Source of the DNA: Eudorina sp. 2006-703-Eu-15
Taxonomy: Eukaryota; Chlorophyta; Chlorophyceae; Chlamydomonadales; Volvocaceae
Direction: 5' to 3'
DNA: 64,000 nt
NCBI GenBank assembly: GCA_003117195.1
Contig: BDSI01000102.1
Span: 1 to 64,000, forward strand
Shown: in pieces, positions 37,220-50,100 of the stretch
Layout of the letters: the number at the start of each line of letters is the position of its first letter
Numbering within the stretch: position 1 is the first letter of the stretch
Notes under the pieces: generated by a model
Seen by the model: only the letters and a program-made list of their open reading frames with translations
Told to the model about the DNA's origin: nothing
Databases searched by the model: none
Position numbers and translations under genes: made by a program

Positions 37220-40200
37220 ATGAAGATCCTAGTGGCAATCAAACGCGTTATTGACTATGCGGTGCCGGTGCGAGTCAAACCGGACAAGGTGCGCGCTTGC
37301 TGGTGCCCATCCATGGCACAAGTAACGGTCACCTCCAGTCCCCTCCTAACTTCACGCCACACTGCACCCTCGTGGCTTACTGGCGCTCCTCCGCACAACG
37401 AAGCGAATTGACCGCCCCCGCTGGGCTTGCCTATCGTCCCTTGCCCCCGCACCCCCTTCCCCGCCCGCTTCCCGGCCCTGCTGTTTTCCGTCACAACCCC
37501 CCGCTCCCGCTGCTCTTGTACAACCCCCGGAAGTCAACCCCCCGAATCTCAACCCCCCGAAATCAAACCCCACGAACCTCCCCCCCCCCGAAACGCAGAG
37601 CGGTGTGGAGGCGCTGTTGCCCAAGATGAGCATGAACCCCTTCTGCGAGATCGCCCTCGAGGTGGGATGCGATGCGACGGACAGGGGGCGGGGCGGGTGT
37701 GTGGCGCACTGGCGGTCAGGTCCCTCCCGGGCACTGGGCTCTTGAGGGGGGAGCCCCTCGCCTCCGTACCGACAGGTCGCGGCAGTCCGTGCGGCAGTCC
37801 GTACGTGGCGCAACAGACACCGGGAACCACATCGCGGGACCCCCCCGCTTGTCGGCGGAAGCGTGTCGCCGGGCTGGGTGTGTCTGGGCTGTTTTTCTTT
37901 TCTGTTAACTCCCAGCTCCTGTTTTTCTTTCTTACACGACAACAACAAAGTGGTACCACTCCCTGGCATGTCGCAGCCCCAATCTCAGACCTCTAGGGCG
38001 CTGACTGCGCGGGTGTGTGATCTGTGTGTGCGCGCTGATGTCAGTCTTGGGCAGCTGGGCAGCTGGGCAGCTGGAACCGGACAGAGAAGATCTTCCCGGC
38101 CCGCTCCTCCGGGGGGTCCGACCGGTCGACCCCCTGTAACCTTTCCTTTCGCGCAGCTTGAATATGTCTACAAATTTCCTATAATATAAGCCCTCCTTTC
38201 CTTTCTTCACCGGATGTTCGCTCTGGCAGCAGTGCAGTCTGGGTACATATCTGCCGTATTCCTGTCCTCCCCCCTTGCCCGCACCCCCCCCCACACACAC
38301 ACGCACACACGCACACTCCATTATCTTATACACACACACACACGCACATTCGCCCCCTGTGCTGCGCCCCCTCGCGCCCGGCAGGAGGCGGTGCGGCTCA
38401 AGGAGAAGGGCGTCGCGGGCGAGGTGGTGGCGGTGTCTCTGGGGCCGCAGCACTTCCAGGTGGGGCCGCACCCCGGGCCCCCTGGGGAGCAGCAGCTGGG
38501 CTGGGCCACGTCAGCAGCAGTAGCCGCACCAGCAGTAGCACCAGCAGTAGCCGCACCAGCAGTAGCACCAGCAGTAGCAGCACCAGCAGTAGCACCAGCA
38601 GTAGCAGCACCCGAACGAAACCCACCCACCTACCCACCCACCCAGCGCAGCTTGAACACATCCACACCATTTCCTCTTAACTCTCCACCCGCCCACGTCC
38701 CTTCCTCCCTCCCTCCCGCCGGATGGGCCGCGACGACGGCCGCCCGCGTGTCGGCTGCCGCTGGGTATTACCCAACTCGGATGGACCCACCATCACCATC
38801 GCCATCACCATCACCACCACCACCATCACCACCACCATCACGCCGCAGGAGACGCTCCGCACTGCACTGGCCATGGGCGCCGACCGGGCCATCCACGTGG
38901 GGTCGGAGGGGTGCGGTCTGGGCTCGGAGCCGCCGCAGCCGCTGGGCGTGGCGCGGGTGCTGGCGGCGCTGGCCTCCAAGGAGGGGGTGGGCCTGGTGAT
39001 GCTGGGCAAGCAGGCCATCGACGACGACTGCAACCAGACGGTGGGTGTGCGTGTTAAGGAAAGGAACGGTGTGTGTTTAGAGAAGAGACCCGACCGACCC
39101 GACCGACCCGAGCGGGGTGCGTGTGTGTGTGTGTGCGTGTGTGTGTGTATGGGGGGAGGTTAGAGAGGGGCAGGGCCGGTGGGTAGAGTGGGATGCAGGG
39201 AGGCTGCACGGAATGCGCTGGGGAGGGAAGAGCGCTGGGGTACAGGAACTGGGTAGACGATTTGAAACTGCGCTGCTGCTGCCAGAGCGACGGTTCGACT
39301 GGAGAAATTGGTACAGTGCCGTAGATCGCCCGCGATGACGACGGTGGTGGTGGGGGGTGATAGGTACGGTTCGGGGGAAGGGCGAGGTGGACAGCACCCC
39401 TGAACGACAGACAAACGGGCTGTGCCACCGGAGGTCGGGCGGCGGTGCGAGGAAACGATGGACCTCGAGACTCGGAATGGGAGGATGCGCGCCGCAGCAC
39501 AGCTGGAGACTGGGGTAGGGGGAGCGGTCACGCGAGGTCACCAGGCCACGCCGGGAGAGGTGACGGTTCGGCGGAGCTGGTGGGTGCAGTCTTTCCAAGC
39601 AGGAGGAGGGAGGCGTGCTGCTCGCCCGGCTCCGGTTCTGGTTCTGGTTCCGGCTGCGGGTGCGAGTGGGGGTGCGGGTGGGGGTGGGGGTGCGGGTGGG
39701 GATGGGGGTGGGGGTGGGGGTGGGGGCTGCAGAGTCGCATCACTCCCGACGACGACGCACGCCGACCGAACCCGTTCTCCAGCGCGGCATACCCGCACCC
39801 TCGGGTACCCGAGACCATCAGGACCCAGACACCCCCACCCCCCCCAATCTCCTGCCTTGGATTCGCACCCACGCACCCCTCCACCCCCACCCCCACCCGC
39901 CCCCCACCCAACCACGCACCCGCCCGCGGCCCCTCCCGCGGCCCCCCTCCTGTCCTGTCCTGCACAGGGCCAGATGGTGGCGGGTCTGCTGGGCTGGCCC
40001 CAGGCCACCTTCGCGTCCAAGGTGGAGGCGGCCAAGGGTGACCCACGGGTCAGGGTGACACGCGAGGTGGACGGCGGCCTCGAGGTGAGCCGACCAAGGA
40101 GATCCTCCTCGCACCTGTCTGTCTGTCTGTCTGTCTGTATTCTTTTTTTTACCGTTACAGTGTGGATAGGCTTCCGGGCCCTGTATCTGTCTGCCTGCCT

Positions 40201-41082
40201 GTCTGTGACTCAACCTATTGGCCTGCCTGACCGGTAACCCGTCCGGCGCCCATCCGGCCGTTTGTTGACCCGGCTGGTCAGCCGAACCTTACACTTCGCC
40301 GAAGGCGCCGGATGCGCATGCAACCGGGGGGGGGGGGGGCCAGGGGGAGGGTCACGGCTGCTGGGGGAGGGTCATGCCGCCACGGCTGCTTCCACGCGGC
40401 AGACGAGCAGCGGCACCTCTCTTTCTCCGTTCCTGCCCTCCACTTCTGCCGTTCCAGATTGTCACCAACCAACCCCACCAGCACCACCCCGCACTCCCGC
40501 AACACCCGCCACCCACCTCCCCTGTCAATCAAGGAAGACCCCGAAACGCACGGCGTTGCCCTGCCCTGCCCCACCCTGCCCTGCCCCACCCCGACCGACC
40601 CCGCCGGCCCCCAGGTCCTGTCGTTGCCCCTCCCTGCCGTCATCACAGCGGACCTGCGGCTCAACACACCCAGGTAAGGGCAGGGGGGACTGGGTGCGTC
40701 CTTCTCCGGACATACATGCGCTCTGGCAGCAGCAGCGCAGTTTGAACATGTCTATACCAATGTCCTATATCCCCGTCCCCTCCCCAACCCATGTGGTTCC
40801 AGGGGTTTAGGTTTGGGGCCCAGCACCACCCTCTCCTTTCCCCACCCCACCCCCCACCTGCCCGCCCCCCTCAGGTTCGTGACGCTGCCCGCGATGATGC
40901 GAGCCAAGAAGCGCCCCATAGAGTCAGCCACCCTGGAGCAGCTGGGGCTGTCGGCGGCTGACGTGGCCCCGCAGCTGACCACCCTGGCGGTGGAGGAGCC
41001 GCCGGTGCGGAAGGCGGGCACCCGGGTGGGCAGTGTGGCGGAGCTGGTGCGGAGGCTGAGGGAGGAGGCCAGGGTGCTGTGA
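37220..41082 (+). CDS. ETFB: Electron transfer flavoprotein beta subunit
   Basis: Exons: 37220-37288, 37599-37661, 38385-38459, 38849-39040, 39968-40084, 40615-40673, 40875-41082. They sum to 783 nt, 260 aa, the normal ETF-beta length. The start [13 protein letters not shown] is the conserved beginning of the family; [38 protein letters not shown] and [15 protein letters not shown] follow in order. The stretch REVDGGLE...[11 protein letters not shown] is the ETF-beta signature. With ETF-alpha (not in this window) it forms a mitochondrial FAD/AMP heterodimer that passes electrons from acyl-CoA and branched-chain dehydrogenases to ETF-ubiquinone oxidoreductase. No extended presequence is visible, as is usual for ETF-beta. 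Exon 5 contains a copy of the GACCCACGGGTC palindrome, coding DPRV just before the signature, where other members have a variable loop. Introns carry several copies of the dispersed intronic repeats described below. Confidence 0.96.
38151..38240 (+). repeat. Intronic repeat family A, ETFB intron 2
   Basis: Both modules are present but in swapped order: CAGCTTGAATATGTCTAC and ATTTCCTATA first, then GCTCTGGCAGCAGTGCAG. Confidence 0.75.
38519..38611. repeat. CAGCAGTAGC(CG)AC minisatellite in ETFB intron
   Basis: Units of about 9 and 18 bases built from CAGCAGTAG and CACCAGCAG, in the third ETFB intron. Confidence 0.9.
39241..39289 (-). repeat. Intronic repeat family A, antisense copy in ETFB intron 4
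   Basis: Reverse complement of the modules, with GCTCTGGCAGCAGCAGCGCA at its far end; one of the few antisense copies. Confidence 0.7.
40720..40780 (+). repeat. Intronic repeat family A, ETFB intron 6
   Basis: GCTCTGGCAGCAGCAGCGCA, then TTTGAACATGTCTATACCAA, then TGTCCTATATCCCC; 95 bases before exon 7. Confidence 0.8.
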
Positions 41083-41760
41083 GGACGGGGGGAGGGAAAG
41101 GGGGAGAGGGAAGGTGGGGGAGAAGCAGGCAGACAGGCGGCTGCAAGGAGCCCAGGGCTGGCAGCGCCCTGGGGATGGTATAGGACATCGATAGACATAT
41201 TTATATGGGGAGGGCGTCAGGCAGGGCGGCTCGGGCAGGGGCGTGGTGTGTATGGGGACGGAAGCGGAGCGGAAGGGCGGCTCGGGCAACGGCGTGGTAT
41301 GGGGCGGAGGCGAAGCGGACGGAAGGGCGGCTCGGGTGGTGGTGATGGCGGGGAGCCGGGCGTCTTATGGAGGCTGTGTCGTAGGTGGCAGAGGAATGAT
41401 CCGTGTCGGGTAGGGGACCACCGAGTGGGGTGTGTATGTGGGGGGGAAGGCGGCGGTGGCGTCGGACACGGACCCTGGGCACCCGGCCTGCCCGGGAGTG
41501 GCGAGTATAGTTTGACGCAGACGTGGGGCGGCCTGCACGAAGGAGGGTGACGTCGGGACGCGCCGTGCGGAAAACCAATTCGGGAAGAAAGTCGTTGGCG
41601 TTGCCGAATCGGGGTGAAACCTCTGAACATTGCAAGTTGCTTTCCATGGGTTGCTTTCGGGGGGAAGGGAACACACGCGAGGGCTTTTTGTTAAATTTAA
41701 CACGGGGGGCGCTCCAGGGAGCGCCCCGCATTACAGTTTGCCGGGAGGGGGGTCAAGGCG

Positions 41761-41830
41761 CCCGGGGGGTGGGTCCCTCCGCGGCAGCTGCAGCGATGCG
41801 AGGAGGCCCCCTGCGAGGAAGATGTGTTGG
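41761..41830. repeat. Dispersed 70-bp repeat, copy 1
   Basis: Shares GGGTCCCTCCGC(G/C)GCAGC, GCAGCGATGCGAGG and CCCCCTGCGAGGAAGATG with 43401-43468. Weaker similarity (CGAGCTTTCA..., GTCTTTCAGGG-like) appears further downstream of both copies, which suggests a longer, diverged element. Confidence 0.85.
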
Positions 41831-43063
41831 GTAGAGACCAGGGGTCGAGACCAGGGGTAGAGACCAGGGGTAGAGACCAGAGGGGAGGGGTGTCGGGGAG
41901 TCTAGGGCCGACAGAGCACACCTTGGTCGTGTTCTTGTGTGCCGGGCCGTGATGGGGACGGAACAGAGGAGCTGCTACCGCGTGTGAACGACGAAGGTGG
42001 TGAGCGAATGTTGTGAAGGAAAGTTGTGAACGAAGATGGTGAAGGAAGGTTGTGCAGTGGCCCTTGGAGTACCGCACGTAGCGGGTGGGTGCGGGCAGGC
42101 GCAAGGCGTGCCTGCGGCGGTGGCGGAGCGGCGGCGGAGCGGGCAGAGCGTGGCAGGCATGGCGGGTAATCGTATTCGAGACGATTCGAGCTTTCATTCG
42201 ATTAACCTGCCAACCGAGTCTTTCAGGGGGGGGGGGGCGCCTTGGGGGGCAACTGACACAACACACAAGCGACGACCGGCACGTGGTGATGGCGAGATAG
42301 GGCGAGAGCGTTGGCGGCAGCAGTGGCCGTGTCCGTGGGAGCAGAGCCTGGTAGATGCCGCGGTCTCCGTGTCGATCAACGGTTACGACGGCGCAACGTG
42401 CGTTTCTGTGTGAAACCTTGGTGGACCCACCCTCAACTAATTCGGATGGGACGGAGTGTGGCGGAGTGTTATAAGGGATTGCGGGCTCATCTCAGCAGGT
42501 TCGGTCACGGCGGGTTGGAATCAATGTTATGTGGCACCTGACAGGAACGGCAGATAGACAAACAGCAACCGCAGCGACAAAGCCTTCCTGCAAATGCAGG
42601 GGCTCGTCGGTTCGAATATGCCAACAGAACTATTTAAAACAGCGGCGCACCTGCGCCTCAGCCGCCTCCGCTTAAAACAGTACTGTGTGCAGAGAGGTTT
42701 GCACATATGGGCGTGGTAGCCAAATGGGAACGTACGGTTTGTTGGTGTCGAGGTGTTTCCCGCGCCGCTCCGGGGACGCGGGGCGCAGCAACCAATAGTG
42801 GTAGGTTGAGGGAGCTGCAGGAGGCAGGGACGTAGGAGCTCTGGATGCGGCAGCCCCGCCCCCGCCGGGCTACAGTTCATTCGGCAGACGCCACCCCCCA
42901 GGCTTGCTTGCCGGCTGCATACGGTGAGTCCCTCTGCGGCCCGAAACGGGCGCTGGTACAGGCGCTGCTGGTACTACGAGAAGCTGGCGGCGGAGCTGGG
43001 ACGTCTTGGCTACGAGCCGTCGGCGGCGGATCCTGCACTCGATGATTAAGCTCTCATCAGCAT

Positions 43064-43225
43064 TGCACAGCCAAACGGCAACGGTTGCACAGCCAAACGG
43101 TAAAGGTTGCACAGCCAAACGGCAACGGTTGCACAGCCAAACGGTAAAGGTTGCACAGCCAAACGGTAACGGTTGCACAGCCAAAAGGTAAAGGTTGCAC
43201 AGCCAAACGGTAACGGTTGCACAAC
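43064..43225. repeat. 22-bp minisatellite
   Basis: About seven units of TTGCACAGCCAAACGG followed by TAACGG, CAACGG or TAAAGG. The alternating last six bases suggest a two-unit higher-order pattern. Confidence 0.95.
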
Positions 43226-43400
43226 TGAACGCCATGAACACTGATGTTGCAGGGTGACCGCGGGGAAAGGGGCTTGAGGAGGTGGCAGCAGTGGCTGTCA
43301 CCGATGACCCGCGGGGTCACTTATAAATGAGGAGCGCTCACGCCGCTCGGGCAGGCATGTCGGAGGGAACCCCATCATTCGAGTTGGCGGGGGGTGATCG

Positions 43401-43468
43401 CCCAGGGGTTGGGTCCCTCCGCCGCAGCTGCAGCGATGCGAGGGGGCCCCCTGCGAGGAAGATGTTGG
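43401..43468. repeat. Dispersed 70-bp repeat, copy 2
   Basis: Direct-orientation partner of 41761-41830, about 1.6 kb away. Confidence 0.85.
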
Positions 43469-44114
43469 GTCCGGAGAACTGTCGGTATGGGTGGTATGGG
43501 TGGTCGGTATGGGTGGTATTCGTTCTCGAGCTTTCAGTTGACTGCTGAGTCGTTCAGGGCTTGGGGTTCGATCACCAGCGGCGTATCCGTGACAGGGGTT
43601 TGGTGGTTTACCTATCCGATTGTTATAGCTTTTAGGTATGTAACCTTTGCAAATTGTCAAGAAATTCACATGTAGCAGTGGCCGAGCCCAAATCGTGAGT
43701 AAGAATGTACGACCAAGTGAGAGGCTGTAGAGGTTGGTTGGTTGAAGAGGATTTTCGTCGGGCTTCCATCAATACGCTGTGAGCTCACGCATGTTTTGCT
43801 AGGGTTTTTATCAGCTAAAAATTACATCCATTTATCTTTCTCAGGCCTGCGCCACAGGCTTGGCTGACCACACGACTTCTCTTCACCACGGGACTACGCA
43901 GTTGGCTTGAACTTTCAAAGACAATCTCAAAAGGTAGAATTGAATTGAATTTTCAATTGGGTAGTTCTCAGTGCGCCTTTCAAGGGCATAACTTCTTACA
44001 AGCTGCGGCGGCGGACGCTTCTCTGGCAGGCCAACTGGCTTCATACAGTCCAATTAGCTATAAATTCAAGTCAATTCCTCGTGACTCAATTCTGCTTGGC
44101 TGACACAGCAGGGA

Positions 44115-47100
44115 ATGGCGCAAGTGGGCCAGTCGTCCAGCGTCAGCGGACGGCGGGGCCACCTGCAAGGAACACCTCGCTTTGGCTTCACCTTTTCACT
44201 TCGATCCACTCCCTTACGGCCGGGACCTCTCCGCACGGCGGTTGCGGTTGCGGCCCCTGAGCGCAATGCCCCAACCGCCCCAGTCGAGCCGCCCATCGTG
44301 CTCGCAACCACTCAACGCGACGAGCTGGCGCATCTCGCTTCCATGCTCTCAGCCTCCTCACCACACGCTCTCCGGCCAGACGCCGAGGACGAGCCGCCCT
44401 CCTCTCCGCCCAGCACATCGGGCCGCACATCCTCACCCTCAACCTCCGCCGATGCCCACGACCACGACGTGCCCTTCCTGCCCGGCTCCCGGCGCCGACT
44501 TCGCAACCGGGCAGCCCGACGTCACCTCAGCACCGCCAGCTTCTACGGCGAGTACTGCGACCTGAGGGCCACCCAGCGCGTGGTCGCCAAGGTCTGGGAA
44601 CGGCTCATGGCGGAAGGCCCTCCGGCGGTCGATGACATCGGGACGGCCCAGGAACCCCCGCCGTTGGGATCCCCCTCGCAGCGAAACCCACACGCAGACG
44701 GTTTCGGAGCACCCGCGTTGGTGACTGCTGGTGCTGCGGGAGCTGCTGCCGGTGTTGACGGGGGCCCGGCGGCGGCGGCGGCCGCGGCAGCAGGCCCGTC
44801 GTCGGGACTAGACAGCGGCTGGAGCGTGTCGCCAGCCGCCGCCGCCGTCAGCGGCGGCGGCAGTATAGCGCCCTCGGCGCAATCGTACAAACGTGTCGTA
44901 CTGTACCTCGGCCCGGAGTTTGAGGTACAGCTGCCGCCGCCCATGGTGGGCGGCGGCGCTCCCTGGTCGTTCGCCGCCGACGGCGGCGGCGGCGGCGGCG
45001 GCAGTGGTGCTGACGGCTCCGCCGCCGCCGTGGGCGCGTACCCGGGGCCCTCCTGGAGCCTCAGCGAGCGGGAGCTGCGCGCGAGCATGACGGCTCCGAA
45101 ACCACGTCGGGTGCGCGCCCGTGCGCTCTCGACCCCGGAGATGGTACGGGAGGTCAGTTTCGAGGGGCAGGCAACGGCCGCCGCTGGTGCTGCTGCTGCC
45201 GCTACGGCGGGTGGTGGTGGTAGTACGGCGGCGGCGACGGGGGTGACTGCCGTGAAGCGGTCCCGGGACCGCCCGAAGGGCAGTCGGTCAACGCCGTACA
45301 GCCGGGTTGTTGCGGCGGCTAGTGCTGGAACGGCCGCCGATGCGGTACCGACGGGGTCGGAGGCGGCGGAGGCGGCAGACGCAGCGGCGGCGCCGGCGGA
45401 GGTTCTGGATGTCTGGAGAGGTCGAGGCCGTACGGACCCGTCCGCCGCAGCGCGCGACTCGGGCGGCGGCCGCGGCCGCCAATGGCGACGCGACGCGTCG
45501 GCGGCGGGCGCCGCCGCCGCCGCCGCCGCCGCCGATCCCACTGACCCGGCGATTCCGACTTCCGCCCTCGGGGACTCGGCCACCCGGGGTGAGGTGCGGG
45601 AAGGTGCGGGGACGTCCCGGGGGCGGAGGAGGAACGCCCCTGGAGCCGGCCCCGGCAGCGCCACCGACCCATCGGTCACCTCCCGGGAGCACCGTCAGAT
45701 GGTACGGCGGCGGGACCTGCTGGAGGCGCTGGTGGAGCGGCTGGGCGACGAGGTGGTTACGGAGCGGATTCGGTTGCTGGCGGCGGTTAATCGTACGGGA
45801 GTCACGGCAGTCAACTACGTTCTCCAGGTGGGATGGGGCGACCCTTCCTCGTGTGATCGTGTGTGTTGATCGGTGTGCGGGGCGGGGGAGTGCGTGTTTT
45901 CCTACACCCCTCCCTGACTGACCCTGGCTTTTGCTCTGGCAGCAGTGCAGTATTGATGTGTCTACCAATGTCCTGTATTCCTCCCTGACCCTCTGTAACC
46001 CCTAACCCCCGCTCCCCCCAATGCAGACGCTCGGCGAGATGGGTCACGTGCACGCCCTCAGCCGGCTGCTCACGCTGCAGGTCGCCCTCGGGCTGTACAA
46101 CGAACACACGTACGGCACCGCCTTCAAGGCCTTGCACCGGGCGGGTCGGCTGGACATGGTGCTGGCGGCCTTCCAAGAGGCGTGCAGGTGCGTCCTGGGG
46201 GGGCGGGCCGGGGTTAGGGGGGGAAGGGGTGAGGGTGGTGAGGAGAAAAGAAAGACCAAACTCATAAACAATTGGGGGGGGTGGGGACGGGCCCCCACTT
46301 CACAAAAAGGGGGGGGCGCCGTGTTCAGGTGTTATTAGGGGGAAGGGTTTCCGCGCGGTCATGTGGGGGCGTAGGGGGTTGTCAGTCCCGCGGCGTTGTG
46401 AACCGCCACCCCCCCTGGGAGGGCCGCACTCGAACCCCGAACCCGAACCCGAACCCGCCTGATACGATCGTCGCTTGACGTGTGCCCTGTCGTACCTTGC
46501 CGTACCTTGCCGTACGTACCCCCTCCTTCCTCCGGCCCCCCCGCCAGGTCGGGTCGCGACCTGGGCCCTGTGGCCTGTTCGGTGCTGCTGCACATCGTGT
46601 CCCAGGAGAGGGATGTGAAGCTGGCCTGGCAGCTGTTTGACGAGATGGTGGCGCACGAGGTGTGGGTGCGGGGGGGGGCCTGGTTGGGGATGGGGGACGG
46701 GGGTATGGGAATTTGGTAGGTGGGGGATGGGGGATGGAGGATGCGGGGTGGGGGATGGGGGGGATGTAGATGGTGGGGGAGGGGGTATATATATAAGGGG
46801 GGGGCCTGGTAGAATGCGAAGGATGCGAAGGAACGAGGTCAAGTGACGGGGTGGACTCAAGGCCCCTCACCCCACCCCACCCCCACCCGGTGCGGCGGTC
46901 CAACCCGGTCCGCCAGGGGCCGTGGTAGCTCCGTCCGTACGTCCGTCCGTACGTACGTCTGTACGGGGAGCCTCATCCCTTCACCCAGGCCCCCCGACAG
47001 ACTGCCCCCCCCCCGCCCCCCCTGATCCCCCACGTGTGTTCGGGCGGGTTTGGGTGTTTAGGGTTACTCCATACTCGCCAAAAACACACACGCCCGCCCC

Positions 47101-50100
47101 CCCCCGTCCCTCCCAACTTGCCGTGCAGATGACGCTGAACCGCTACGGGTACAACTGCATGGCCCACATCGCCGCCCAGTACGGCAGCCTGGACGATGTA
47201 CGGCTGGTGTACGCCATGATGCGCACGGAGGCGACCAGCGGGGGCGCCGGCGGCGCGCCGCGCCCCGACTGCCAGCCCGACTCGTACACGTACTCGGCCA
47301 TGGTGCGGGCGGTGGTCAACAGCGGTCGGGGGGAGCTGCTGCCGGGGCTCTTCAACGAGATGGTGGCGGCGCTGAGGGCGGCGGACCGGGCGGAGGGGCG
47401 GCCGAGGCCCCTGCGGCCCGGGGCGGGCGAGCAGCGCGTCAGCTGCGAGGTGAGCGTGTGTGTGTGTGTGTATGGACGGGAATGCGCGTGTACGGAAGTG
47501 TGTACGGAACGGCCGTGTGGGCTCCAGGGCTCACTTCTACCTTTCAAGACCCCCCCGAAATTTGCCAGATGGGCCGCATATTGTCCGGGTGGCCGACGTC
47601 GCCGTTGACAAATGTGTCGCGCAGCGAATTTATTCATACAGCGCCGGTGTGTCGCAAAGTACCTCCCCCGCCCCTCTTCCCCACACACACCGCCCCCACT
47701 CCGCCCCGCCCCGCCCCGCCCTCCTCCCCTCCTGGCCAGGTGTGGGGCCACTTCATCTCCGCCGCCTCCCGCACCGGCCAGCCCGACCTGGCCCTGCGGT
47801 TCTTCGAGGCGGGTCGTCGCGAGCTGGGGCTGGTGCCCACCCTGGAGGTGTACAACATACTGCTGGCGGGGCTGGCCAGGGCCAGGTGCGCCCGGGCCCG
47901 GGCCCGGGGGGGGCAGGGGACCCTGGAGATTGATTGTTTCGCGATTTCGCTGTCTTGATTGACAGAAAAGGGACCCTGGAGGAGGAGGGGCAGGGAGAGG
48001 GGAGGGAGGGGGCCCGTCCTCGGTTCATCGGTTTGAAAAGTACCCATTTGCGGTTTCGATGCCATTTTCATTGTTGTTGTTGTTGTTGTTGTTGGCAAAA
48101 GGGGGCCCGTCCTCTCGCGGCCTGCCAGTCCCTCCAGGGGGGGTGTGTAAGGATTGGGGAACCGATGCGTGGCACAGGAGTCAAAAGGGGGTGGGGTGGG
48201 GTAAGACACAGGGGAGCCAGCTTCTCTCACCTTCCTGGGCGGGCTGCGGAGAGCCTCGATCCGGGCGTCGTACAGCAAACAGCAAGTGCCGATCTGCTCT
48301 TTTTCGCTCTCACCATCCCCACACACCACTCCTGGACTTCGTTTCTCGCGGCGCACTTTTCCTTTACACACCACTACTAACCGCCACCCCCACCACCCCA
48401 CCACTCCCACCCCCACACACCACCACGGCGCAGCTTTCTTATGCACACCACCTCCCTTATTGCATGCTGTCCATTTTCGCAGCTGGGGTTTCCGCCTGGA
48501 TTCCACACCCCTAGATCCCCTAATCACCCACACATCTAACCCCACTGCCCCCCACACACTGCAGGCCGCTGAAGGAGCTGCTGAAGCTGTACGGCGAGAT
48601 GGTGCAAGGTGGGGGGGGGGTGGGGGTTTTGGGTTTGGGGACTCCAAGGGTTGCGCGTGTGTGTGCGTGTTTTGGGGAGGGGAGTGGAATATGGGTGGAT
48701 GCGTGCACGACGGGCCGAGGATGTACGGGGTACGGCAGTCTCATGGGTGGGCGCGGAGGGGCATAGGAATGGGCAGGGACGCATTCGTACTGTGCTCTGA
48801 TGGGTGCTGAGGGGGGTTATGAGTGGGCGTGGGTGGGTCACCAAACCCCCCACCGTGGGTGGCTGTGAGCTGTTGGCCGGAGCTCAGAGCGTCCATCAGG
48901 TGGTTCCCTGGGGAGGTTCCTGGAGGACCGGGCGGGTGCTGGGCATGTGGCCGCTGAAGGGGCTTATGCTGCCGCCATCTGTACACGGCCCCCTTTGCCC
49001 CTACGGTACCTCCAAGCCCACCCACCCACCCAGCACCCACCCACCTACCCACGCACCCACCCGCCATGAGTAGACGGTCATCGGCGGTAGTAGGGTTCGC
49101 TCCTGCCCGGCATGACACCGTCGCCCCGTGCCTGGCTCTGCCCCTCCCCCGCCTCTCCTAAGGCTTCCCCGCCCCCGCGCCGCCGTCATCAAGCTCTTCC
49201 GACGCCGCCGCCGGTTCCGCCGACGCCAGGCCGCCCGCCGGTTCCGCCGCCTTGCAGAGCGGCAGCAGTAGTAGCAGCAGCAGCAAGAGCAGTAGCAGCA
49301 ACGGCAAGGGCAGTAGCAGCAGCGCAGTCGAGAGTGCCGGCCGTGCTGCAGCCGCTCTGCTGCAGCCGCCTCTGACCCCGGACGTCTACACCTTCAACGC
49401 GTTGCTCACGGCGGCGGGCCATCAGATGGCGGATCTGCCCACCCTGGAGCGGATCCGGCGGGAGATGACACTGTACGGCATCAAGATCAACACCTTTGTG
49501 GGCACCTCGTTGATCAACGCGTACCGCAGGACGCCGGAGGTCGGAGAGGCCGCGGCCGCCGCCGCCGCCGCCGCCGTTGCGGGCGGCGAAGAAGTCGCGA
49601 TGGCGGCAGCGGCGGCGGCGGCCGCCGTCGACGGCGCCGTCGCGGCGGCGGCGGAGGTCATGGACGAGCTGGTTCGGAGCGGCGAATGCGGCCCGATGAC
49701 GTACATTTGCATGGCGGCGCTGTACGCGGCGGCGCAGAGGCCGACGGAGGCCAAGGCGTGTGTACGGCAGATGATGTCCCGTGGGTTGCTCGCCGACGAC
49801 ACGGCGTGGGGGTTCCTATTGACGGCGGCGCACGACGCGGCGCAGTACGGCCTGGTGGCGCCGCTGACGGCGGCGCGGCGGCTGCAGCAGGAGCAGCGGC
49901 AGGCGCAGCGGCATGCGCACCGGCAGCCGCCGCAGCCGTACAACTACTACCACCACCGCTACCTCCACGACCAGGAGCACCACGTGAAGCAGCAACCGCA
50001 CAACCACCACAACCACCATAACCACCATAACCACCACGACCACCAATCGCACCCCGAGCAGCAACGGCCAGCGCTCCGTCCCCATGCGGCGGCGGCGGCG

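Larger units (their letters stand above)
41083..44114. other. Gene-free stretch between ETFB and the PPR gene
   Basis: It holds a reverse copy of intronic repeat family A (41175-41205), GTAGAGACCAGGG repeats (41,830-41,880), two copies of a 70-bp duplicated segment, a 22-bp minisatellite (43064-43225) and, from about 43,600, an AT-richer region likely to be the PPR-gene promoter. No gene recognised. Confidence 0.45.

Noticed and set aside
43064..43225. CRISPR-like array
   Set aside because: The 22-bp units are directly joined with no unique spacers, and the DNA is eukaryotic nuclear sequence; it is a minisatellite.
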